A stretch of DNA of 64,000 nt from the NCBI RefSeq assembly GCF_000150275.1, contig NW_002060943.1:4608008-4672007 (forward strand), given 5' to 3'. The DNA comes from Trichoplax adhaerens. Its lineage: Eukaryota > Placozoa > Uniplacotomia > Trichoplacea > Trichoplacidae. Below the pieces are notes generated by a model. That model had not been told where the DNA came from. It worked only from the letters and a program-made list of their open reading frames with translations, and ran no database searches. The position numbers and the translations under genes were made by a program. Positions within the stretch are counted from its first letter, which is position 1; the number at the start of each line of letters is the position of its first letter. This document shows, piece after piece, positions 41,478 to 54,950 of the stretch.

Positions 41478-42744
41478 TTGAATTTGTATTTGCATGTCTG
41501 TATACAGTGGACAGTCTTGTATATAAAATGTTATCACTTTATCAACTACGAAGACATTTTCATTCACGAAGATTGGGAGACATTATTAATTATGAACATA
41601 TCAGTGTATGATAAAGATTATATAACTGATAGCTATATAGTTATATAGCTAATCATATTTGTAGTCGGCTATGACAGTCTGGATATCTTGAGACGAAGTT
41701 ACCTAATTTTTAGTAAAAAAACAAAATTTAATTTCGCGATTGGCGCAATAGCACATCTGTAAGTTTGCATATCTTAATAATGAGACAATGACTTTGTATT
41801 TTCCTATGCATGTCTAGCTACAGTTGCTTGTTAGTGTTTTTGGATGATCTAGGGTTAACTTGAAGCAAATTACAATACTTTACACTCTAGAGACCCTTTA
41901 TGAGGTCTCTACTGTACAGTAAGTACATCATTGTCATAGTTCAATAGCAGAAGTTCGTCTCGACAAACTGTTATCATCTCAAGAGAGATTCATTTTCAAT
42001 AGCTTATGCTATTATACTATAGCGAGAGGTGGTAAGCGTGCCTCCTTCAACAAATAGACGATTGGACGACAATAACAGTGACCGAAATTGATTCGAAGTA
42101 GAAATCGTAGAGAGACAGCGTATGGTTTGTTTAGAATGTCCGGATAAGAAGTCCGTCCAGGATTTGTAGTTCGAAGTATGCAATTAGATATATCTATCTT
42201 ACTTTTACGGCTAAGTCTTCGAATCAGGCAATCCTTCATCCTAAGGGATGTATTATAAATCATTCCTTAGGTAAGAGCAGTCATGCTTTGGACTGACGGT
42301 AAAACATGCTTGTTACAATTCGAGATTTGTAACTGGGAAACCTCACAACAAAGAAACTACACTTTCCTTAGTTGAGACTTATTCAGTGATTCTATTCTTT
42401 ATTCTATGACCGTAAGCCCCACTCTATATTTTCTCGAACTATATGATATATTACTATTTATAAGTACTGAATATACACTCGAACTAAAACATGTTTAGGT
42501 AGTGCTAGCTAATAACAGAACGACAACGCAGCTAAAGTATCACAAACAAGGCTCTGTAATAACTCGATATAAGATCATTAATAGCCTAAAATAAATGCAA
42601 ATTAGTAATATAGCTCAATGATTTAATATACAGGTGCAAATTGATGTACTGTATGTTCTTGCATGGCCTAAAGCCATGGACTACCGAATAATACCCGTGT
42701 TATTTGAAGCCCTGGCTGGAATATGCCGCCAACCATTATAATGT

Positions 42745-43395
42745 TTATGTATATGTAATATTGTCACAAAACAGCTTTGCAACAAGATAACGCAATATAC
42801 GATCAATAAGTCAACTCCTTGAACCACGTATCAAGGAACGATATCTGCACTATCACAAACACTTTTGCTCTACTAGCAGACTACACAAAGACTTAAACGC
42901 CTCGTATTTTACGTTAAACACTAAGTTAGACAATTCTTCTTTATTTCACGATATACTGCATTTATATACTATTCCTCAATAGTTCATGAGTCATAGTTAA
43001 TACAATTAACATTAGAATCATTTACTGAATTAGATATTAATTTTAGCTACTGCTCCCTTAATGCAGACAACAGTATTTATGAACATAGACATATAATGAC
43101 TAATACAGAATAGTCAGATTACGATATGTCCTATCACGGAACATTTCCATGATAATTTACAGTCTACTATAAGTAAATTACAATCACAATGATTCGAACT
43201 GTAAGCAGATGATTTGCATTCCCTATTATAACTATTAATTTCAGTATGTGTATAAGTGTCACTGTCATAAAAAATCAGTGCTATATTAAAATACAGTATA
43301 TCCAAATTAGAAGTTAACTAAATAAGGATAGTCTAACAGAATTATCCTAACATAGTTATTTCTACTGTAATACAGTATTTAATACTGTAACAAAT
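42745..43395 (-). repeat. Dispersed repeat, copy B (inverted relative to copy A)
   Basis: The reverse complement matches 690-1168 over most of its length. The outer edge near 43395 is the palindromic string acagtattaaatactgta. Copy B is longer than copy A because it keeps about 150 bp that copy A lacks. The true inner edge may extend below 42745. There the palindrome catggcctaaagccatg occurs at about 42664, but I find no matching sequence in copy A. No transposase frame is seen, which suggests a non-autonomous element. Confidence 0.72.
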
Positions 43396-44111
43396 ATGTA
43401 GTCGATCGAACCGCTTCATCGTTTACAATCCAGAGTGCATCTACAGTACAACAGTACAGTAGTGAGCAGAACAGTCGAGCTGCACAGTGTCGATAAAATA
43501 GATAGTACAATATAGGAAATTGTAATGGATAGACATAGTACAATGTACAGTAGACCCAGCCATGTTGACATCGATCGATATCTTCACTACTCATCATTAT
43601 AGCTGGGCCAGTCAGGGACTACTAAATATTCCTTTCAGTTTTTTTTACCAGAGACTACTGAAGAAATCGAGAAAAGTAGTACCTAATTAAAGGCTACGTA
43701 TCGTCTAGACCAGTACAGTATACCAATATCATTGCATTGTTACCGTGGTACATAGTGTATAGTTTACAGCGGAGATTCCAGGTGTTTAACCATCTCCGGT
43801 CTAAAGCAAGCCACAACTCCAAAAAAATGTTTGGAGCTGTCGCCTATCTCCATCATAGAATTGAATGAGTGTCTTTTAACCCTGGATCAATATTGCTAGG
43901 TAGGAGTTACCGATAGCATGGTGGCGGGCAATGAACTCATGATTTTAACCCTTCAAACTGCGCCGCTATGCCTATCGTCGTACAGTACTGTATACTGTAT
44001 AGTACTCTAGTATTCGTCCAATTTCTATTACTGGTGACAAACTTGACTCCGTTAACTAGCGTCCGACGTCGGTCGATCGGGTTGGTTGTTTCAACTTGTT
44101 TGCCACAACTT

Positions 44112-44319
44112 TTACAGTACAGTACTGTACAATACAGTACATGATACTGTAACATACAGTATACAGTACTGTAGGGTACAGTGTACAGTACAGTACAGTA
44201 CAATACAGTACAGTAGTTTGATGTACAGTACTGTACAGTACAGTACAGTACAGTACAGTACAGTACAGTACAGCACTGTAGACTGTGCACTGTACTGCCT
44301 TGTACTGTACACTGTACTG
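44112..44319. repeat. Palindromic TACAGTAC simple-repeat tract (long copy)
   Basis: About 200 bp made of TACAG/CTGTA units, including a pure stretch of at least nine cagta units near 44225-44272. Because the motif is its own reverse complement when paired, both strands are open in several frames. The open reading frames seen here are artefacts of the repeat. It sits about 430 bp upstream of the first receptor ATG. Confidence 0.88.
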
Positions 44320-44744
44320 GGAAATGACTGTGTTTACACTTGCATAATGACGCTTTCTAAAGTAAAGTACTAAACCTTACTAACCTATAGTAGGTCGAAA
44401 ACCAAAACTATCAAAGCGATTTTTCATTCATAATGTTGTTTATGATACATGTATTCTTCGACGATTGTTATTGTTAGGCTCTCACTGGATATAAATATGG
44501 TCTGCAGCCCTTCAATCAGTCACATACCACACTATTTCAGTCCCAATCAAGCAATATTGTCGACAGAAGACTTGGATTGACTTTACTGCAGAAGAAAAGT
44601 TATTTTACGGGAAGATCAATTAGAATAATTTATCGACAAGGCACTAGAGGTCAATTAAAACACAACGTTGGCGTCTTGATCTAGAGAGCAACCAATTCGT
44701 AATTACGCATTTTACCGTAAAAATCAATCACTATTACTGTAATC

Positions 44745-47700
44745 ATGGAAAAGTATCGTCCATTCAAAGGGATCACTTTCCTGATGGTCGAACTAGTTAT
44801 CTTGTTATGTTATCAACCGGTACACGCGTACAGTGATTTACATCGTCCCAGACGTTCGAATAGTTACAACCAGCCATCGATCTATGATTTCACAGGTAAC
44901 TAGGTTAAATTTCGTCAAAATGTTTCTTAATTTAAATTGTTTTTAAACATTCCTTGTTACCATGATTATCAATAATTTGACAATCGCCCCTAGTGTTCCA
45001 CTCTTTTTTCCCACCCTCTTAAATGAAAATAACTTCAGAACGGTTTCAAACAGTATACTACTGTGCGTATATAGTGTATATTGTAAACAATAAATCCGTG
45101 GCATAATAATCACTATGGACTACCCAAATCAATGGCGCCGGAAAATACTGACTTGAAGTATTGTTTTTGCTTTATGAATACAGTTAAGAAATCGTTGCAC
45201 TCAAATTGTAAACTTATTCTCGACATGATTGCCGTAAAGCGGTTTCTATTCAAAATCGCTTATTAGTTCTCGTTTGAAGATTTGCAGTACATCAAATGCT
45301 TGCGACATGAGTTGATACAGAGTCTACTAATTTATTTAAATCAGTATTCAATGAATGGACGAATTGATTAATTAATTAATGTAATCTGTACTGGGAGTTT
45401 ACTATACGGTACTACATACTACTACGAAAAGAAAAAACTCATTTTAAACTGAACTATAGCCAATAAATTAACCCAAGAACCAACATTGAAACTACCGATT
45501 GTCGCTATATCTGTTTCAAAGTGGGCATGACAGTATCATATTAAATAAAAAAAGTTAAGGATACCAATTGGAGGTGACGGCTTAAGCAAGCACAAAAATA
45601 CGACTCAATGGTTACCGAAACAGTGATCGAAACAATTTCATAAATAGAACCCATTTTTCGTCAGTGAATTTACTGTAGATTGATTAAATAAACTACGAGT
45701 AGAGCGTTCCAGTCAACAATTTCGTTATTTTGATTCGATAGACATTCCGTACTATAGATGAGCCAGTCTATAATTTCCATCATCTAGCAATCTCCGACCC
45801 AAACTATTCACGTTCACAAAATTTATTAAAACAATTTGATCGTGACGTATTCGACCTATTGACTGCGTAAATGAATGGATAATGTCTCCATTGTCGTGAC
45901 AGCGGTTTTATTCTCTTTTATCAGTTGTGGATGTAATGCCATTGTTATATTTAAATGAGCTACTTAGATAACTGCGTGCAGACATGATAAGTAACAATGG
46001 TCGTATTCATTCCTATGTTACTGTCGCGCCGCTTTGTCCTAATGGATCGTAGATGGATGTCCATTTATTGATTCCCTCACACCTGAGACATGCGAAACTG
46101 AACATATCTTCGTACCAATTAGACCGCCATCAACAACGATAGTCTGTATATTCTGTAGTAGTTCGTGGTGCTTACCAAGTAGTAAATTAATATCTATTAA
46201 AGGGTGAAAAGATTGAATACTCTTTAATGTTGTTTTAGATACTGACTTGTTAAGTACATGCATTACAGCATAATATCTTGTTGAAGTGAAGTGAATATTC
46301 TTTTATAGTCCGTTAATTCTGTAAAACCATAACAACTCATTCCGATCATAATACTAGATACAAATATTTATGTACGAGTTTTTAAGTAATATTGCATAGA
46401 CTAGTATAACAATTAAAGAAATAATTGCTGCCAGAACTTGTTTCGCATATTACATCTATACGTATGTAATAAGTACGTATATCTAAATTAAGGTAGCTCA
46501 TCATTAAAGATATTGCCATGAATAACTAATATAGCCTTGCGATTCGATTAGAATCTGTCTATTTCAACAACATGCACTATTTCAAATTTATCTCAAAAGA
46601 TGATAATTTTGAATAAATGAGAAAATTTGGGTATCATCTTGTTATAAAATGTCTTCAAAATAATAAAACAACAACGACACGTACAGTATCTTGTAAACTT
46701 AGTTTATTACATAAACTAGTAAAGTTCCCATACAAATTTTATCCAATTTTAATTGCAAATGTTTGTCGATTATAAAATATAAATAAATCTGTTATCTAAT
46801 ATATAAACTAATTATTAGTAAAGCATACTTACGACGTTAGCATTTCTTATTTGTGTTTAAAAACTGCTTTATGTCGACAATAGGTCATCCGAAGTATTCT
46901 ACAAGCTGCAATTTCGAGCATGACCTATGCGGGTGGTCACAAATATCAGGCATTGACACCTTTGATTGGACTAGGCGTACCGGTCCAACACCAAGTTTTG
47001 GGACTGGACCGCAATTTGATAACACATTTAAAAACAGTATGTTGTTTTTCATAATATGATATGGTAATTTTGTTCAATAAGGACGCCTTGTAACTTTTAC
47101 ATTCATGCTACCCCTGTACGTGCATATCTCTAGAAGTTTTGTCATGATGTAGATCAGCACTCTCATCTCCTATTAAGTGATTCATAGAAAATCACTGTAT
47201 GTTAATATCACACATAAGCTACAGCCATTGTACCAAGTATTAACAAGACATTGTAGTTATAAAAAAAATTTTATAACCTTCGAAATAGATATACGATAAG
47301 CAGTTGCAGACGGTTTATGGAATACTGTATATTCTTAGTCTCAGTGGTATTATTATTCGTAATGACAGCCTTAAGACAGTAAGTTTGAGATAGTTGTTAA
47401 GAATGATTCGGTGTACTTTCACGCAGTGAAATAATATACGGTATTCTGTATTTTAGTATCGATTCGAAACCCTGATTTTACCGTGACAACCGTTCGCAAC
47501 AAATTAGCAGATTTTAATAAGTTTTATCTTCGATCAGCATGAAGTTGTATTTCAATTTCATTTTATGTAGGGCATTAAATTATCCGGAATTAGCATTGAA
47601 TTCTATTAACCCATACTGTTTTCTATTTTATATGAAATAGGCTCCGGGCACTATCTGTATATAGAAGCTTCCGCTCCTCGTACGAAAGGAGATTTCGCCG

Positions 47701-50700
47701 ATTTATTAAGTCCACCTTTGTATACTCCAAGAAATGTCTATACAGTGAACGTGAGTTTTCTAATGTCGATATTCGTGTCGTCGTAGGTCATTGATTCGGT
47801 GGTACAACTTGACGGTCATGGCAGGACTTGTGATCATTTGTCATTTGCAAAGTTTTCTAACTACTGTATCACAGATATTAACATATACTAGTTAACAGTT
47901 TAACACCGCACGCTACCATACCGTAAACTTCTACTATTCGCCAAGGTTGAATTTTAATCTATGAACTACCCTATGTATAATTGGGATTTTATACCGGTAA
48001 AAGTGTGATATTCATGAATTTTTTATACAGGTCCGTTTCGATTACAATATGCATGGTGATGGAATAGGAAGTTTGGAAGTATATGTCATTTATGCAAAAT
48101 ATAACTTTACAGAGAAGCTATTAAACGTAAAACAAGGCAACCAAGGAAGTCACTGGCTGACGCATCATTTGCAGTTTCATCCTCAATACAATGAATATCA
48201 TGTTAGTGATTGATTCCTATAGAGCTGCTTTTACATCATACCTTTATAAGAAATAGTTGAATATCTTGCTAAGGCACTTGTTTGCATGCATCTAAAAATA
48301 CGAAAGATTCATAAACTGAATAAAATATTATATTTTTATCTGGACATATATCTAATTCTCATGCTATTCATGTGTTATATGAGTATATTTATTCAATAAT
48401 CAATTTTATATTACCAACGTAGATATTTTTCCGTGGAATAATTGGTGATAATTATAAAAGCGATATTGCCATTGATGATATAGCTGTCTACGTCCAAGGT
48501 ACTGAAAGCTAACTGATAATACGAATTCAAAATATAAAGATCTTAAAGCAATCACTTAGGAGTGTAGCAGTTTGTTTCATACTAAGTACCTATCCATCGC
48601 GTATAAGTAAGAAATTAGCTTTACAGAAATTTAATTCTGGTTGCTTTATCAGAAATCAATTGTGTAACTGGAAATGGAAGATTCTTTCGTGGGACAAATT
48701 CTTTTACGAAAAGTGGCTTGACATGTCTTGCATGGAATTCATTAGCCAGGTTTAATCCGCGTTTGTATCCGATGGATGATTTAAAGCGAAATTACTGCCG
48801 CAATCCCGGAGGTCTCCGGTCAAGACCGTGGTGTTATGTGACAAGTGGCTCATCAAACGGAAGTTGGGAATACTGTGGCGTAACCCAGTGTCTTCCTAGT
48901 TCAATTAAACAATTATCAGGCTATCCTGGAGGACGTAAGCAGTGAAGACTTATATGAAACATTAAGATTCTCTAGTAGTAAACTTACTCTGTACTTTAAA
49001 GATAGTAAATTAGTTTGCTAAGCTGTTTAAAATATTTTTAGATCGAATTCCTGTTAAGTTAGTTGGTGGGCAAGCAAATTATGGGCGAGTTGTAGTATAC
49101 CAATATGGACAGTGGGGAACAGTCTGTAATCAAAATTTTGGAACGGCTTCCGCTACAACCATTTGTCGTCAACTTGGATTACCAACACCGGGATACAGAT
49201 TGAGTAAGCACGGCATAGAATAATTATAATAATATGGTAAAAGCTTAAGGATAGCGATATTTTATAGGTTTACTGTTAGAATTATGCCATATTTCAGTTG
49301 TGGTAAATTTTATACCTTGTCGTAATGATCTTGTTGATTGACATACCTATACTTCAATGATGATTTCATAAAAAAAAATAAAAAATTCAAATATATCAGG
49401 AATTTTAGTATAAATGAAAGTCTCACTGGATATCTTTCTGATTATAGAACATTCTATTAGTTCGGGCTCTGGTAGAATTTGGATTGAACGTTTGGACTGC
49501 TTTAGTTATTCGAAGGATCTATCGGAATGTACTATCTCTTGGAATTCCTCCTATTGCATTCACCAAGAGGATGTAGGAGTACGCTGTGGACCATTAAATG
49601 ATAATAAATGTAAGATTCATACGCTTAGGCAATCTTTATTCCGATCTGAACTGTGATCTGATCTTTTAATTCAGCAGTTTAATTGAAGCTTGTAATCATA
49701 ACTGATTATTTCGAATTTTTGTAGCAATTTCTACTGTTACTCCAATCAATAAAGCACCAATAAGCGTGGAATTATTAGGTGGCAGCAGCAACGAAGGCAT
49801 AGTTGTTGTCAACCTTAATGGTAGTAAAGGAATAATTTGCGATTTAGATTGGAATATCAAAACTGCCGATGTCGTTTGTCGAACGTTGGGATTTGTTGGG
49901 GCTAAAAGAAGTTATGGTAAGATCTGCAAAGAATTAACGAATATGATAGCCTTTAGGGTAAAGGGTTTATCAAAAAATTTTACTTATTTGTATTACATAT
50001 TTAGGTAAATATTTTCCTAAGAGGACCTGGAGAACATTGCTGACGTCCATATCGTGCAATGGGTATGAAAGTTCTTTCCGTCAATGCGGTTACTCTATTC
50101 AACCCGGAGTGAACAGTTGCAACACAAAAGTAGCAGCATCCGTCACATGTGAAACTGGTATATTAATGTCTATAGGAGAATTTTAAAATTAGCTAATACT
50201 TGTGAAGGTGCAAGTAAATATTTGAAACGATTAAAACTATTATTGCATGTCATATTCAGATAGTAGTGATGCCGCCATGAAATGTGATTTTTCAAACGGA
50301 TTCTGTCAATGGAAAAATTTAATAACAAATGATCTGAAATGGCTTTGGCACAAAAATGGGTATCATTTTTCACCAATCTTCTCCAATAATGGTAAGTAAA
50401 AGTGCGATAGCGTATTCTACTCATTAAATCAGGACTATAATTAAACTAAGAGTTATACAAAATAGTAATAAAACTTATTATAAATTCGAAACCCTCTCCA
50501 GTTAAATTGAATTCAAAATAGATAAAATTATTTCTATCCTACAATTGTAGATATGTCATTCATATATTTAACCCTTGCAATGCAAAAAACGAAGAGTGAT
50601 GGTAGGGCTACTCTCCTAAGTCCTAGATTAAGAAAAAGTTCTACAGTTCAGGTATCAGATTTATATTAATTATGAGCATTTTACGATAATTTACGAATAA

Positions 50701-52131
50701 TTTGGTGCTCATAAGTATAGTTGCGATAGTATTATTTAAAATATATTTAAGATATAATTACTATTAAAATGTTATTTTCAGTATTTGATAAACTTACATT
50801 AAGATATGTTTGCTGTGGCCCATATATTAACGTTATCATGCAGTAAAATGTACTATGATATTATATCAAAGATTATAAATCACATTTGAGTGTCATTATG
50901 GTACCTTTATAGTGTATTAAAATCGATACCTCAATGATTCTAACTAATAGCTAATTGCTTCATATTACATAGATGTTTTTCAAATATTTAAATACCGGCA
51001 GTGGCGTAAAGAAGCTGATTATCGAATATTTGGATGATAATGCATTTACACATAATATTAATACTATTCAGTTGGGATCATTTCAAAATGATGTATGGAT
51101 CCAGCGAGCATTTAGCTTTTATCCACCGGGAAAAAGTTTTCAAGTATATTTTATGTAGTTAATTTCGTGTTTAAGATATAAGGATAATTTAATAGAGGCA
51201 TTTTTAATAATAGAGAAAATTAGATATCTTGTTTGTTAATTAGACATAAGATGTCATCGTTGCTTGATAAAATTAACAGTTATATTAATTTCAGATACGA
51301 ATTGTAGCGGTCTATGATACAGCAGATAATACTAATGGTGGTGCAATTTTAATTGAAAAAATAAACTTATCAGGATGCTCTCCTTGTAAGTATTAATTAT
51401 GTACGAAATGACTTTTACTTTTATCAACATTTCAGCTTAATCATAATATCTATTGACATTAATTTCATGGTGTTTTGCTATAACAGATACACGAAAAAGT
51501 ATTACAATTGTTGCTTTGATAACAATCGCTGGGAGTGTTGGTTTAGTACTGACCATCGTAGTGGCCTTCATACGGATTCGACGAAGATACTCGTCAGCAA
51601 GAAATCGGTCGACAAACATACCAGGTAAAATCAATTCTTAATTTACTGCAATTTTTTTGTAAAGGTATTATCGATTGAGACTATAACTTTGACAATATTT
51701 TTTATTTCAAAGTTATGCTATTTAGTAGCGTTACTTAGTTCTATGTTAATTAGAAATGTTTTTAATGAATTTACACTATATCCGTATTTGGTATATAGCT
51801 GGATTATATGACAGGATACATCAAAGTTTAGCTACGTCAAACTCAAATGCTAGTTTACCAGCTTATTGCCCGACAACACCTATTGGCCACCAATCATTTG
51901 CAGTTCATGATCAGCCTACAATAATCCAAGGGCAGCAAATTCGTATTTTAGGTAGGATAAGATAACTATTAGTGACACGCTATTATAGGATTTTGTTATA
52001 ATCTTCTGTCAATCTGCTTTATGATAGTATTATCACTATATTTTATTATATCATCAATTAACATCAATTGATTTTTAGAGCGTTCCTTGCCAACGTACAA
52101 CCAAGTCGTTGGCCGCGGTAGGAGAACTTGA
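44745..52131 (+). CDS. Single-pass receptor: MAM-kringle-SRCR-SRCR-MAM-TM
   Basis: Seventeen exons join in phase to 816 residues: 44745-44895, 46884-47036, 47641-47750, 48031-48201, 48423-48498, 48653-48934, 49042-49203, 49448-49609, 49725-49916, 50005-50157, 50260-50391, 50551-50651, 50973-51143, 51295-51385, 51487-51624, 51799-51951, 52079-52131. A signal peptide (ITFLMVELVILLCY) is followed by a basic site HRPRRS, fitting furin. Domains: MAM1 ~51-220 (CNFEHDLCGW, IAIDDIAVYV); kringle ~221-314 (NYCRNPGG, RPWCYV, six Cys); SRCR1 ~315-422 (WGTVCN, TICRQLGLP, six Cys); SRCR2 ~423-537 (six Cys, less typical, with VVCRTLGFVGA and FRQCGY); MAM2 ~538-702 (CDFSNGFCQW); TM ~708-733; then a basic anchor and a ~70-residue tail with LPAY and LPTY. 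It is probably a cell-surface receptor or adhesion protein; the ligand is unknown. It is paralogous to the next gene. Confidence 0.9.
46883..48498 (+). other. MAM domain exons of the first receptor
   Basis: Four exons (phases 1-1, 1-0, 0-0, 0-1) encode one MAM domain. It opens with CNFEHDLCGWSQ, passes through GHYLYIEASAP and DLLSPPLY, and closes with SDIAIDDIAVYVQ. This matches the MAM pattern of an early Cys pair, a central GxxL/I strand and the terminal IAIDDI motif. The whole domain is bounded by phase-1 introns, which allows it to be inserted or removed without a frame change. Confidence 0.85.
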
Positions 52132-53879
52132 AGAGAAATGTATGCTACTAAATATGCATTATTTATAGCATTTACAATTTGGATAAATTGACATTGGCGA
52201 TTTTGATGAATTCGAATATGTGCAAGAGTGACAATATGTTTTATGTTACGTTATTGCAATTAATTTCCGATTATTCGTTTCCATTACCTATGAAATATGA
52301 CGTTTATTTGCTAGATAGATATCTACGTATATGCTTCTAGTGATTTCATTTTGCTAAATTTTGGCATATGATGGTGCCCCGTGTTTTAAAAGTTTGATCG
52401 TTGATAATTTAAATATAATAAGTTGAATGAAACAATACGTATTGTTGGAATGGCGTATTAAGAGTAAACATATTTTCATTTAGTATTAATTTAGAGTATA
52501 TAAATAGTGAAAGCCCCTATTAGACGTCGTATTCAAGGTATGAATACGTATTTCTTAAAATAGTATCTTGAATATTTAATTATTTTCCACTTTAGAATTA
52601 AGTTATGGATGTCAGAAAATAACATCAGGGAAATCTTAACCGTTTTTCCATAGGGCATACAATATTCATAAGGATTCTATCTTCTATTTATATATCATAA
52701 CTTATCGACACGTATGATACGTTAACTTTCAAGCGTTTCATGCTCACTTATAATAATAATACATAATTTGATTTAAACTAATACTGCTACTTACGTTAGT
52801 AGCAGTCCAATCTAATGCCCGTTAATAACGGAGTTTAATCCTATATAATTTTATGTATTTTAACTTTATTATCGTGCTTGTATTGATTAACTTTAAATAA
52901 CTTGATTAATTGATTGAACGTAGGAACAATTTCTATTTTTACAGAAACTACTGTATCATATAATGTACAAATAAAAAAAATCCTGTTGCCTACAGAATAT
53001 AATCATAATGACGTCACCGAATAACACCAAAATTAATGCGGCTATACTCTACAAAAAAATGTCAAGATAAAACTGCGTGCAGTATTTCCACTACGAAATA
53101 CTAAAAATAAGAGCTAATTTGCAACTATTATTAATGCCGTGCAGATGGATATGTAGAGATAAACTAGGTTAAGAACTTTCATAGTTAATACTTGTTCCAC
53201 CTATACCACTAATATAGTTATTTTGCTATTGATACCATTTTAATGAAAGATGATCAGTATGAAAATTAAGTAGCAATACCTATACTCAAAGCGCAGCAAT
53301 TATAGCCATTTGAATTAGATCCGGATATTGCATAACCTGCGCAGGCCATAAAGGTAAAACTTCTATAGTGTAGGCTATTTCATGGATTTTTTTAAAGCTT
53401 TTCCCATTAAGTAGTACATCTAGTAGTCCATGGCTGTCTTATGCGACGGTGTTGCATACTAAATCTAGTTAGAAATCTCTACAATATTCAGTAGACAGTG
53501 GGTGTTATTGTTTACCAATGCGGTAAGCCTCTACTGTAAACCTAGTAATGATTTTGATATTAATTTCAGCTCGATAACAGATGAAAAATTAAGGGGAGAG
53601 TTAATTTATTACAAATAAGTAAAACGAAATAATCACACACGAAAAATAGAGAGTAAATAGAACGATTACAATAGAAATGAATTCTTAATCGACTATTATC
53701 CGTAGTAACCCTATCGCTCATTATACTCGCATAATATACTTATACTTTTTGCTTTCTATTTACTAGTAGATGCCTCGTTTGTTATACTTCACGTACTATG
53801 CTTTACTGTATAATATGCACATAACTTTATCTGATTGTAATTACTAGTCGATCACTTGCTCACTATACTTCGTAGGCTA

Positions 53880-54350
53880 TACTATAACAACTGTAATTAT
53901 ACCTTTTACATTATAATTCATACAATGTATGTACTGCAGAGCCCACACACATGCGGACAAAATTATTTTAATACATAGATGTTGCATATATATTTTCAAA
54001 GTTTATAATAGAAGTAAAACCTTTGGAATGGTAGCACGCATAACAGGAATATGTTGTACAAAATAACCATGCACTGTACGAAGTTTATAGCATATCAGAA
54101 AGAGGAATACTGTACATTTAAATAGTCCTCATACCTTTTAAATTAAAATTTATATGATGTATGCTGTGAAAAGTACCAACATACAGACACACGAAAAAAT
54201 CATTTTATTTTAATGCACAGCTACTGCTTATATATTTTCAAAGTTTACAGTATAAGTGATATTTATAGAAGAGTAACAGGAAAATGTTGTACAAGATGAT
54301 CATGTACTACATGTAGTTTATCGACAATCAGAAAGAGGAATATATATAGC
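53880..54350. repeat. Direct duplication of ~235 bp
   Basis: Two adjacent diverged copies. Matching landmarks are accttttacattataattc (53902) with accttttaaattaaaattt (54134), tatattttcaaagtttata (53990) with tatattttcaaagtttaca (54231), and cagaaagaggaatactgtac (54098) with cagaaagaggaatatata (54331). The offsets are 232-241 bp. No coding content is seen. Confidence 0.8.
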
Positions 54351-54751
54351 AGGGACTAGTCCTTGTAAATCTTTATATGTAGTCGCTATAATAGGATAAT
54401 CTCTTCATTATACTCATATTAATAAGTAATATGTGCTAACTGCATATCATACTGTACTTGACGTACTGGATGGTAGTATAGCATTTGGTATATGGTAATC
54501 ATACAATGAAGAGTCGTGATATTAGTAATCTATGCAGTTATGCATCTACCGCTTAACTATTTAAAGAGAGCATACTGTAGAACAAAGCTTATAGGGGCGT
54601 ACAGTACAATGTAGAGGGGATGGAACCCTAGTAGTACTACAAAACAACAGCCAGTAAACTGGCCATAAGGAGCTACAGGTAATCTCATAAATTAGGAATA
54701 ATTATTCATAACGGTAAAAAAGTCAAAAGTCAACAGCAAAGCGAGGTATAT

Positions 54752-54950
54752 ACTTAGACTGAATTAGTATAACAAAGCAGTCGCGTTACATACGCAAATT
54801 TAGTTAGTATAAGGATGCAGTCGCGTTGAATACGTAAATCCAGTTAGTATAAGAAAGTAGTCGGGTTGTATACGTGAATTTATTTAGTATAGGAAAGTAG
54901 TCGAGTTGCATATGCAAACTGAACTAGTATAAGGAAGTTGTCACGTAGAG
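54752..54950. repeat. 40-bp minisatellite, about five copies
   Basis: The string ttagtat, or ctagtat in the last copy, recurs at 54764, 54804, 54844, 54884 and 54924, an exact 40-bp period. Each unit reads approximately ttagtataaggaagtagtc followed by gcgttgcatacgcaaattt. Copies differ at a few positions. The last one breaks off near 54950. Confidence 0.9.

Larger units (their letters stand above)
41478..44744. other. Intergenic region with repeats, 5' of the first receptor gene
   Basis: About 3.3 kb without a recognised gene. It holds dispersed repeat copy B (42745-43395), short TACAG runs near 43440-43460 and 43978-44000, and a long TACAGTAC tract (44112-44319). Two small inverted repeats lie close together near 43780-43840 (CGGAGAT..ATCTCCG and CTCCAAA..TTTGGAG). 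The promoter of the receptor gene that starts at 44745 should lie in the last few hundred bases. Confidence 0.55.

Noticed and set aside
42012-42263. 83-codon minus-strand frame, Arg/Leu rich
   Set aside because: No family resemblance, no splice partners, and next to a dispersed repeat.
43170-43230. tRNA B-box-like string (agttcgaatc on the minus strand) within repeat copy B
   Set aside because: No matching A box or cloverleaf could be drawn, and copy A lacks this part, so a tRNA-derived SINE is not supported.
43937-44373. Open frames of 66-117 codons on both strands, rich in Tyr/Cys/Thr/Val
   Set aside because: They are translations of the TACAGTAC simple repeat, which is stop-free in several frames; not genes.
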